The notes under the pieces are model-generated. The model was not told the origin of the DNA. It made no database searches and saw only the letters and a list, made by a program, of their open reading frames with translations. From Microbacterium croceum (GTDB lineage Bacteria; Actinomycetota; Actinomycetes; Actinomycetales; Microbacteriaceae), in NCBI RefSeq assembly GCF_023091245.1, contig NZ_JAHWXN010000001.1, positions 2,809,988 through 2,873,987 of the forward strand: a DNA stretch of 64,000 nucleotides, read 5' to 3'. This document shows positions 57,896-64,000 of this stretch, in pieces. The translations under genes were made by a program, and so were the position numbers. Every line of letters starts with the position of its first letter. Within the stretch, counting starts at the first letter, position 1.

Positions 57896-57926
57896 GGCCC
57901 CGACATCCCAGCTCGATGTCGGGGCC
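57896..57926 (-). terminator. Hairpin between sigma-factor operon and dnaE
   Basis: Perfect 12-bp stem (57896-57907 with 57915-57926), 7-nt loop. It follows the minus-strand sigma/membrane-protein operon and lies just before the dnaE -10. Confidence 0.7.
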
Positions 57927-57951
57927 TGCGGACGGCATGGGAAGCCCGCTG

Positions 57952-58965
57952 TCAGTTCCCAGGCTGGAGATGCACGCCTGCGGGCGCGGAATCCACGATC
58001 GAGACGTCGAGGGAACCGCGAGACTCGGGCGAGTCGAGCGAGCCGCGCCCCACCATCAGGCCCCGCCGCATGTCGATCGTCACCGTCTCCATCCAGTTGC
58101 TCTCGCCGCCGTCCGGGATCGCGACGGTCGTGAAATCGCCGTCTTGCGAGACCACCCTGGCGCCGGGAAGAAGGGCCATCGTCTGGAACATCGCCGCCCG
58201 TAGATCGGCGGGCGCCAGGTTGAAGTCGATGGGCTCGGTCAACCGGGGCGAGGGATATCCGGACTCCGGCTCGTACGCCGCCAGCCACTCCAGCAGCGCC
58301 TGAGGGTTCCTCGGCATCTGGTCGTAGAGCCGGGACATCGGGCTCAGGTGGTAATAGTGCGTCGCCCAGCCATCACCGCCCATGATGCGTCCGCCGGGGT
58401 GAGCGACGATGTCGGGCATCATCCCGCCCCCGGACAGCTCCTGCTCTTCGATCCGTCCCTTCCATTCCGGCTCGGAGACGTCGGTGATCTTCTCGGCATC
58501 GGTACTGTCCTCGATCCAGTCCGCGCTTCGATCAGCAGGGACGTACAGCGTGCGCGTGCGGGAAAGGGTGTAGGTGACGTCGATCTCGGTCCCCTCCTCT
58601 GGCGCGAACCCCCGGATCGGCTGCGTCCACGTCTCGGAGATGCGGATGTACTGTCCCGGTGCCGGCGTCAGCGCCTCCGTCGTGAGAGTGACCTCGGCCG
58701 CCTCCGCCAACACGACGGCTGCGGAAGCGATCGGTGTACTCGGGGGCGCCACCACGGATCCGACCACGATCGCCGTGACAGCGGCCCCTGCCACCAGGCC
58801 ACCGATGCCGATCCCCGTCCATGCACGCAGCCGCCGACGGCGGGCGCGGGGAGCGATGCCCCCGACGATCTCACGATTCAGCATGCGTCGGGCCTTCTGA
58901 ATCGACTCCTCGGCGACCTGGGCCTCGTCGGCACCGATCTCACGCACTCGTTCCGAAAGCAGCAT
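57952..58965 (-). CDS. Membrane protein linked to ECF-like sigma factor (CU044_5270-like)
   Basis: 337 aa. A cytoplasmic N-terminal 48 residues with helices (EIGADEAQVAEESIQKARRML) is followed by one membrane helix (about 50-72, GIGIGGLVAGAAVTAIVVGSVV) and a long extracytoplasmic domain. It starts 26 bp inside the sigma gene with a perfect AAGGAGGAG ribosome site, so it is co-translated with it. This arrangement is typical of sigma-factor partners; it may act as an anti-sigma factor or sensor, but no zinc-binding anti-sigma motif (HxxxCxxC) is visible. Resemblance to the CU044_5270 group is from memory. Confidence 0.75.
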   Translation of the reverse strand: MLLSERVREIGADEAQVAEESIQKARRMLNREIVGGIAPRARRRRLRAWTGIGIGGLVAGAAVTAIVVGSVVAPPSTPIASAAVVLAEAAEVTLTTEALTPAPGQYIRISETWTQPIRGFAPEEGTEIDVTYTLSRTRTLYVPADRSADWIEDSTDAEKITDVSEPEWKGRIEEQELSGGGMMPDIVAHPGGRIMGGDGWATHYYHLSPMSRLYDQMPRNPQALLEWLAAYEPESGYPSPRLTEPIDFNLAPADLRAAMFQTMALLPGARVVSQDGDFTTVAIPDGGESNWMETVTIDMRRGLMVGRGSLDSPESRGSLDVSIVDSAPAGVHLQPGN

Positions 58966-59545
58966 CGTTCTCCTCCTTCGCCATCCAGGTCAATCGGGCC
59001 GCGGAGTGCGATCCGGGTGGTGCGAGCTTGCGCCGGACGCGGTTCAGCCGTGATCGGACGGTCCCCACGGGAATGCTCAGCGCCTCGGCGATCTGCTCGT
59101 AGGTGAGGTCTCCCCAGGCGTGCAGCAGCAGGGTGTCGCGGTCACGAGCCGACAGAGCCGCGATCCGCGGTGCCAGTCTCCGCAGGGCGGCATCCGCATC
59201 GAGACGAGCGTCCGCCACCGCGTGCTGCGGTTCCCGCGCCACGGCATCCGCCGAGGACGATGCCTGGAACGCCCGCCACTGGCGAGCCTCGTCGGCCCGA
59301 TGACTCTTGACCAGCTTCGTCGCGATGCCCAGCAGCCACGGGCGGGCCGATTCTGCCCTGGCGTCGAACGCGCTACGGCGCCGGAATGCGACCAGGAAGG
59401 TCTCGCTCAGGACATCGTCGACAGCGTCGACTCCCACCCGTCGCCGGATGTAGCCGCCGACGGGTCGTACGTGCCGCTCGAAGATCTCGGAGAAGATTCC
59501 GGGTTCGTCGAGCGACCGCTGAATGATCTCGCTGTCTGTGCTCAC
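58940..59545 (-). CDS. ECF-like RNA polymerase sigma factor
   Basis: 201 aa. Sigma region 2 runs about 20-85 (DVLSETFLVAFRRRSAFDAR, PWLLGIATKLV) and region 4 about 135-190 (LLLHAWGDLTYEQIAEALSIPVGTVRSRLNRVRRKL). No region 3 or 1. GTG 59545 (MSTDSEIIQRS); the frame is open further upstream through the GNAT gene, but that is not coding. Overlaps the downstream membrane-protein gene by 26 bp. Probably controls a small stress or envelope regulon. Confidence 0.88.
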   Translation of the reverse strand: MSTDSEIIQRSLDEPGIFSEIFERHVRPVGGYIRRRVGVDAVDDVLSETFLVAFRRRSAFDARAESARPWLLGIATKLVKSHRADEARQWRAFQASSSADAVAREPQHAVADARLDADAALRRLAPRIAALSARDRDTLLLHAWGDLTYEQIAEALSIPVGTVRSRLNRVRRKLAPPGSHSAARLTWMAKEENDAAFGTSA

Positions 59546-59595
59546 ACGGGGTATTGCCCCGGAACGCGGAAACGGTTCACGAAATCTTTCCGATG

Positions 59596-60174
59596 TCACG
59601 ATCCCTGCAGTTCGAGCCGCATCAGCACCCGGGGGAATCCGTCGAGCACGGACCCCGTATCGGCGACCTTGCGGAATCCCGCCCTCTCGAACAGCGCGCG
59701 CGTTCCCACATATGCCATCGTCAGATTCACCCGCTCGCCCTTGTTGTCGACGGGGTATGCCTCGATCGCGGGAGCGCCGCGCTCCTTCGCGTACGCGACA
59801 GCTCCCTCGATCAGGGCGTACGAGATCCCCTGCTTGCGGTACCCCGGACGCACACGCATGCACCACAGCGACCACACGTCGAGATCATCGACGTGCGGGA
59901 TCAGCCGATTGCGCGCGAAGCTGGTGCCGCTACGCGGATACACCGCCGCCCACCCGACCGGTTCACCGTCCAGATAGGCGATCACTCCTGGCGGCGGATC
60001 TTCATGGCACAGGCCCCGTACGCGATCGGCACGCGCCGTGCCCTTCAGCGCGAGATTCTCCTTGCTCCCGATGCGATAGCTCAGGCAGAAGCACACGTTC
60101 GACGTCGGCTTCTTCGGCCCCACGAGCGTCGCGACGTCATCGAAATCGGTCGCGGGGCGCACCTCGATGTCCAT
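59596..60174 (-). CDS. GNAT family N-acetyltransferase
   Basis: 192 aa. Acetyl-CoA binding region LWCMRVRPGYRKQGISYALIEGAVAYAKE and the closing ALFERAGFRKV fit the GNAT fold. Two nearby cysteines (NVCFCLSYRIG) sit in an unusual N-terminal segment. Substrate unknown. Same strand as rluD, 45 nt downstream of it. Confidence 0.85.
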   Translation of the reverse strand: MDIEVRPATDFDDVATLVGPKKPTSNVCFCLSYRIGSKENLALKGTARADRVRGLCHEDPPPGVIAYLDGEPVGWAAVYPRSGTSFARNRLIPHVDDLDVWSLWCMRVRPGYRKQGISYALIEGAVAYAKERGAPAIEAYPVDNKGERVNLTMAYVGTRALFERAGFRKVADTGSVLDGFPRVLMRLELQGS

Positions 60175-60219
60175 GCGTCCAGTGTCGCGTACACCGCCGA
60201 CACCGCGCCGCTGCTCGGA

Positions 60220-61140
60220 CTACTCGCCGCGCAGGATGTCGAGAGCGTGGTGGAAGTCCGCAGGGTACGGCGACTCGAACTGCACCCAGTCGCCCGTGGC
60301 GGGATGCGCGAAGCCGAGCTTATGCGCGTGCAGCCACTGACGGCTCAGCCCCAGGCGCGCCGACAGCGTCGGGTCGGCACCGTAGAGCGGATCCCCCACA
60401 CAGGGATGCCGGTGCGCGGCCATGTGCACACGGATCTGATGCGTGCGTCCGGTCTCGAGGTGGATCTCGAGCAGCGAGGCTCCAGGGAACGCCTCCAGCG
60501 TCTCGTAGTGAGTCACGGACGGCTTCCCATCGGGAGTCACGGCGAACTTCCACGAGTGGTTCGGATGGCGGCCGATGGGCGCGTCGATCGTGCCGACCAG
60601 CGGATCCGGATGTCCCTGGACGACGGCGTGGTAGATCTTCTCGACCGTGCGCTCCTTGAACGCCCTCTTGAGCGCCGTGTACGCCTGCTCCGACTTCGCG
60701 ACGACCATCAGGCCGCTGGTACCGACGTCGAGTCGGTGCACGACGCCCTGTCGTTCCGGCGCGCCGGTGGTGGCGATCCGGAAGCCGGCGGCGGCGAGTG
60801 CGCCGACGACGGTGGGCCCTTCCCACCCGAGCGACGGATGCGCTGCCACTCCGGTCGGCTTGTCCACGACCACGATGTCATCGTCGTCGTAGACGATGCC
60901 GAGCTCCGGCACCGCGATCGGAACGATCTTCGGCCCTTCCTTCGGGCTCCATTCGACCTCGAGCCAGCCGCCACCGCGCAGCCGGTCGGACTTGTCGAGC
61001 GTCACGCCGTCGAGCCGCACCCCGCCCGCAGCAGCGACGTCGGCGGCGAAAGTGCGGGAGAAGCCCAGCATCTTGGCCAGCGCCGCGTCCACACGCGCGC
61101 CTTCCAGTCCGTCCGGCACAGGAAGAGACCGTGATTCCAC
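60220..61140 (-). CDS. RluD-type pseudouridine synthase
   Basis: 306 aa. N-terminal S4 RNA-binding domain ([19 protein letters not shown]) and catalytic domain with D138 in [24 protein letters not shown] is the conserved RluA/RluD motif III. It modifies large-subunit rRNA uridines; the exact sites are not inferable. GTG 61140 starts 3 nt after lspA, a conserved pairing. Confidence 0.94.
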   Translation of the reverse strand: MESRSLPVPDGLEGARVDAALAKMLGFSRTFAADVAAAGGVRLDGVTLDKSDRLRGGGWLEVEWSPKEGPKIVPIAVPELGIVYDDDDIVVVDKPTGVAAHPSLGWEGPTVVGALAAAGFRIATTGAPERQGVVHRLDVGTSGLMVVAKSEQAYTALKRAFKERTVEKIYHAVVQGHPDPLVGTIDAPIGRHPNHSWKFAVTPDGKPSVTHYETLEAFPGASLLEIHLETGRTHQIRVHMAAHRHPCVGDPLYGADPTLSARLGLSRQWLHAHKLGFAHPATGDWVQFESPYPADFHHALDILRGE

Positions 61141-61143
61141 CGG

Positions 61144-61806
61144 TCAGCGTCCTTCTGCGGCCGGAGTGCTGCCTTCGGAGGCGGGTTCGGCTCCGCCATC
61201 CGTCAGCGATGCGTCCGCGTTCTCGGCGCGCACGCTCTCCGCGTGGGCGATCGCTGCCGCCTCGGCTTCCTCCTCGGTCTCGACGGCGACGTGATCGCGC
61301 TCGCGCGTGCCGTCGAAACGCAGGCCGAAGACCACCAAGAGGGCTACGGAGATCATGCCGGTGACGATAAACACGTCGGCCACGTTGAAGATCGCCGGCA
61401 TCATCCAGGGCATCGAGATCATGTCGACGACATGGCCGACGGGGAAACCGGGATCGCGGAACAGCCGATCACCGAGGTTTCCGAGCACTCCGCCCAGCAG
61501 GCAGCCGAGCACGACGGCCCACAGGCGCGAGCGCAGACCGAACGCCTTCCAGATGATCACGGCCGCCACCACCGACAACGCGATGGTGAAGATCCACGTG
61601 ACCTCGGATCCGAGCGAGAACGCGGCTCCGGGGTTTCGCACGTAGTACAGCTGGAGGAAGTCCCCGAGCACGGGCACCGGCTCCTGCAGCGGCAGGTGGG
61701 TGATCGTGAGGTACTTCACAAACTGATCGGCGGCCAGGACGATCGCTGCGAGAACCGCAACGATCGCACCGGCCGCCGACCGACGAAGTGGACGACGTCG
61801 TGACAA
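61144..61806 (-). CDS. lspA: Lipoprotein signal peptidase
   Basis: Cleaves prolipoprotein signal peptides; this window alone encodes several lipoproteins. 220 aa, longer than the roughly 165-aa norm. Four membrane helices; catalytic aspartates D113 (GNLGDR) and D144 (FNVADVF). The last about 55 residues form an acidic cytoplasmic tail (VETEEEAEAAAIAHAES). The start is TTG 61806, since no ATG/GTG is available before the first helix. 10 nt after divIVA. Confidence 0.94.
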   Translation of the reverse strand: MSRRRPLRRSAAGAIVAVLAAIVLAADQFVKYLTITHLPLQEPVPVLGDFLQLYYVRNPGAAFSLGSEVTWIFTIALSVVAAVIIWKAFGLRSRLWAVVLGCLLGGVLGNLGDRLFRDPGFPVGHVVDMISMPWMMPAIFNVADVFIVTGMISVALLVVFGLRFDGTRERDHVAVETEEEAEAAAIAHAESVRAENADASLTDGGAEPASEGSTPAAEGR

Positions 61807-61816
61807 GACCTAGGAC

Positions 61817-62425
61817 CTACAGTCCGATCGCGGAGACCGGCGTGGAGTCCGTGGAAGCCGACTTCTCGTCGAGTTCGCGAAGCTGGCCCTCGATGTAGCC
61901 GCGCAGCTGCGAACGGTAGTCGCGTTCGAAGTTGCGGAGCTCGGTGATGCGTGCCTCGAGCGTGTTGCGCTCGCGCTCCAGACGGGCGGCCTCTTCGCGC
62001 TGCTTGGCCTCGGCCTCGCTGCGGATGCGGTTCACCTCGTTCTCGGCGTCGGCGATCAGCTGGTTGCGCTTCGCCTCACCCTCGGCGACGTGCTCGTCGT
62101 GCAGGCGCTGGGCGAGCTCGATGATGCCGGCGGTGGCGGTAGCGGACACCGTGGGGGTCGGCTCGGCCGGGGTCTCGACCGCGGCAGCCGGAGCAGGTGC
62201 GGGGACCTCGGCGACGGGTGCCTCGGCGGCCGGAGCGGCAGCAGGAGCCTCACCGGACTCGTATGCGGCCAGCTTGGCCTTCAGCTCGACGTTCTCTTCG
62301 AGAGCCTTGCGCCACTCGATGACGATCTCGTCGAGGAAGTCGTCCACCTCATCGGGGTCGAACCCGTCCTTGAAACGGACGTGCTGGAACTGCTTGGTGA
62401 CGACGTCATCCGGGGTAAGTGCCAT
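61817..62425 (-). CDS. divIVA: Cell division initiation protein DivIVA (Wag31)
   Basis: 202 aa. Conserved N-terminal membrane-curvature domain (ALTPDDVVTKQFQHVRFKDGFDPDEVDDFLDE) and coiled coils (about 35-55 and 115-185), separated by an Ala/Pro linker (APAAAPAAEAPVAEV). It marks the poles and directs tip growth in actinobacteria. ATG 62425 with GAGGAG upstream; the open frame upstream is not coding. Confidence 0.96.
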   Translation of the reverse strand: MALTPDDVVTKQFQHVRFKDGFDPDEVDDFLDEIVIEWRKALEENVELKAKLAAYESGEAPAAAPAAEAPVAEVPAPAPAAAVETPAEPTPTVSATATAGIIELAQRLHDEHVAEGEAKRNQLIADAENEVNRIRSEAEAKQREEAARLERERNTLEARITELRNFERDYRSQLRGYIEGQLRELDEKSASTDSTPVSAIGL

Positions 62426-62514
62426 GAGTGGCTCCTCTTTCGATGAGTTCGGTTGCCAGTTTTGTATGGCGCGGTCGTGATGTGGCGCGAACCCGGGGGG
62501 CGCACCTGGGTGCC

Positions 62515-62520
62515 AGCATA
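62515..62520 (-). promoter_or_regulatory. Candidate -10 element for divIVA
   Basis: TATGCT on the minus strand in the 150-bp gap between yggT and divIVA, leaving about 85 nt of leader. Confidence 0.35.
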
Positions 62521-62575
62521 GTCCCCGCACCTTTGTGGCGCGACGACACGACACCCGAACAGGGCGAACTCGCGA

Positions 62576-62872
62576 TCAGATGAACAATCTGACGATGTTC
62601 ATCAGAATCAGCACGATGAGCATCGTGAGCGCGAATCCGAAGTCGAGCGAGAGGGAGCCGATACGCAGAGGGGGAATGATCCGCCGGAAGAACCGGATCG
62701 GCGGGTCGGTCACCGTGTAGACGGCTTCCGCGGCGACGAGGCCGAATCCCTTGGGACGCCATTCCCGATTGAACAACGGGATGTAGTCGAGGACCAGGCG
62801 CGCGAAGAGCACGAAGATGTAGAGCAGCAGAACCAGGTGGACGATGCTCGCGACGACGGAGAGCAGTGGCAC
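62576..62872 (-). CDS. YggT family membrane protein
   Basis: 98 aa with two hydrophobic segments (about 2-28 and 72-96). RPKGFGLVAAEAVYTVTDPPIRFFRRIIPP is the YggT signature. Located between sepF and divIVA as in most actinobacteria; involved in envelope or division processes by association. GTG 62872, 3 nt after sepF. Confidence 0.92.
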   Translation of the reverse strand: MPLLSVVASIVHLVLLLYIFVLFARLVLDYIPLFNREWRPKGFGLVAAEAVYTVTDPPIRFFRRIIPPLRIGSLSLDFGFALTMLIVLILMNIVRLFI

Positions 62873-62875
62873 GGG

Positions 62876-63343
62876 CTACGACTGGTCGAAGCCCGCAGAC
62901 TCAGCGTCTGCGTGGGCGATACCGCCGTGACCCGACACCGCGATGTTCTCCGGCGAGAGCAGGAAGACCTTCGAGGTGACGCGCTCGATGCGTCCATACA
63001 GGCCGAGCGACAGTCCACTGGCGAAGTCGATCAGCCGACGCGCATCTGCATCGCTCATCTGCGAGAGGTTGATGATGACCGGCACGCCTTCACGGAAGCT
63101 CTCCGCGATCAGCTGGGCATCGCGGTACTGCTTCGGGTGCACGGTGAGGATCTCGTTCACAGCGCCTGCCGCAGGCTGTCGGACGGCGACGGGGCGACGC
63201 AACGGGGTGACCGGGGCCGGAGCGGGCTCTTCGCGGTCACGGTCACGGTGAGAGCGGGCAGGTGCCTGCTGCTCTTCTTCATAGGCTTCTTCCTCATCGG
63301 CGAGGCCGAGATACACCATGGTCTTCTTCAGCGGGTTACCCAT
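62876..63343 (-). CDS. sepF: Cell division protein SepF
   Basis: 155 aa. Anchors FtsZ to the membrane. N-terminal amphipathic segment ([24 protein letters not shown]), a charged linker ([10 protein letters not shown]) and the C-terminal SepF domain ([25 protein letters not shown]). ATG 63343 with GGAGGAC upstream. 42 nt after yggS. Confidence 0.95.
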   Translation of the reverse strand: MGNPLKKTMVYLGLADEEEAYEEEQQAPARSHRDRDREEPAPAPVTPLRRPVAVRQPAAGAVNEILTVHPKQYRDAQLIAESFREGVPVIINLSQMSDADARRLIDFASGLSLGLYGRIERVTSKVFLLSPENIAVSGHGGIAHADAESAGFDQS

Positions 63344-63385
63344 CGTGTCCTCCGGTTCGAACGTTCGGGCTGGTCTGGTTAGAGG

Positions 63386-64000
63386 TTAACCCCGGTCGGG
63401 CCGGGGTCCCGTGATTGCGGAGCCGATCCGCAGGTGTGTCGCGCCTGCGGCGATGGCCTCGACGAAGTCGCCCGTCATTCCCGCGGATATCCACGTGGCG
63501 TCCGGAGCAAGCGCCCGGACGCTCTCTGCAACGTCGTGCAGACGGGCGAAAGCGGATGCCGGTTCCTCGTCGAGCGGCGCCACGGCCATCACACCACGCA
63601 GGCGCAGCGAGGCGAGCGACAGGACATGTTCCGCCAGAGCGGTCGCATCCGCGGGAGCGACTCCTCCGCGCCCCTCATCATCAGTGAGGTTGACCTGCAC
63701 CAGCACGTCGAGCACATCATCGCTGTCGGCGGCTCGGTCGAGAGAGTCCGCGAGACGTCCGCGATCGAGCGAATGGACGACATCGGCGCTGCGCCGGATC
63801 GATGCGGCCTTGTTGGTCTGCGCCTGGCCGATGAAGTGCCAGCGCAGGTCGAGCGTGGCGAGCTCACCCTGCTTGGAGGTGAGCTCCTGCTGGCGATTCT
63901 CCCCCACCTCGCGGACGCCCAGCTCGTACAGCTCGCGCACCAGGGACGCAGGGTGGAACTTCGTCACGACGATCCGAGTGATCTCGGCGGGGTCGCGGCC
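63386..64000 (-). CDS. YggS family PLP-binding protein (start outside window)
   Basis: Pyridoxal-phosphate homeostasis protein. The frame is open to the right edge, so the first residues lie beyond base 64000. The PLP lysine is in IVVTKFHPASL near the edge, followed by GENRQQE, WHFIGQAQTNK, VQVNLTDDEG and a final SAGMTGDFVEAI. It is the upstream neighbour of sepF, as in other actinobacteria. Confidence 0.94.
   Translation of the reverse strand, partial: GRDPAEITRIVVTKFHPASLVRELYELGVREVGENRQQELTSKQGELATLDLRWHFIGQAQTNKAASIRRSADVVHSLDRGRLADSLDRAADSDDVLDVLVQVNLTDDEGRGGVAPADATALAEHVLSLASLRLRGVMAVAPLDEEPASAFARLHDVAESVRALAPDATWISAGMTGDFVEAIAAGATHLRIGSAITGPRPDRG

Noticed and set aside
54616..58203. 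A plus-strand open frame of about 1195 codons
   Set aside because: Antisense to dnaE with shadow-type composition; dnaE is unambiguous.

Overview
This 64 kb window is high-GC, densely coded bacterial chromosome. It is almost certainly from an actinobacterium of the family Microbacteriaceae and most likely Microbacterium or a close relative. That placement is inferred from gene content recalled from the group, not from a database search. Supporting genes are RbpA, WhiA, paired ClpP1/ClpP2, DivIVA/Wag31 with SepF, a cytochrome bcc-aa3 branch with a dihaem QcrC and the actinobacterial subunit CtaF, NrdR, DUF3043 and DUF4126. I see no prophage, IS element, CRISPR array or rRNA operon. Most of the window is conserved core genome with a few accessory insertions.

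Layout. 0-4.3 kb: the 3' part of valS, a small coupled peptide gene and an M3 metallopeptidase. 4.3-13.6 kb: the protein-quality-control locus tig, TPR gene, clpP1, clpP2 and clpX. It is interrupted between clpP2 and clpX by a four-gene deoxyribose cassette (SorC-type regulator, deoC, full-length aldehyde dehydrogenase, half-length aldehyde dehydrogenase). 13.6-15.4 kb: tRNA-Pro(UGG), tRNA-Gly(UCC) and an uncharacterised membrane protein ending in an HEVGH motif. 15.4-21.9 kb: gap-pgk-tpiA-secG-rbpA, a Mn/Fe superoxide dismutase, whiA and rapZ. 22-30 kb: uvrC-uvrA and uvrB, with an OhrR-like regulator, a divergent small Cys-containing protein and a TfoX-like protein between them. 30-36 kb: DUF4126, coaE with a remnant of a transporter gene behind it, rpsA, a small island of secreted proteins (lipoprotein, PKD-like protein, frameshifted lipoprotein) and a 5'-3' exonuclease. 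36-48 kb: a PHP protein, trpD and the respiratory genes. ctaE-qcrCAB runs right and ctaC-D-F runs left, converging on RidA, GNAT and rhodanese genes. 48-60 kb: erpA-like, M20 peptidase, DUF3043, pyrD, nrdR, hisD, a conserved membrane protein, dnaE, and an ECF-like sigma factor with a membrane partner. 60-64 kb: the tail of the division cluster, yggS-sepF-yggT-divIVA-lspA-rluD.

Two signals run across the window. First, many genes that begin a transcription unit have a TANNNT-like -10 hexamer exactly 6-7 nt before the start codon and no usable Shine-Dalgarno sequence. This points to leaderless mRNAs and helped me choose several starts (uvrA, uvrB, dnaE, pyrD, nrdR, trpD, ctaE, the exonuclease, the M20 peptidase). 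Second, convergent gene pairs are usually separated by strong GC-rich hairpins.

The most unusual items are the full/half aldehyde dehydrogenase pair, which looks like a split ALDH16-type two-domain enzyme, the insertion of its cassette inside the Clp locus, the OhrR-like regulator with His in place of a key Tyr, two recent gene decays, and the HEVGH membrane protein. I did not find a clearly new multi-gene system; the ALDH cassette is the best candidate for further work.
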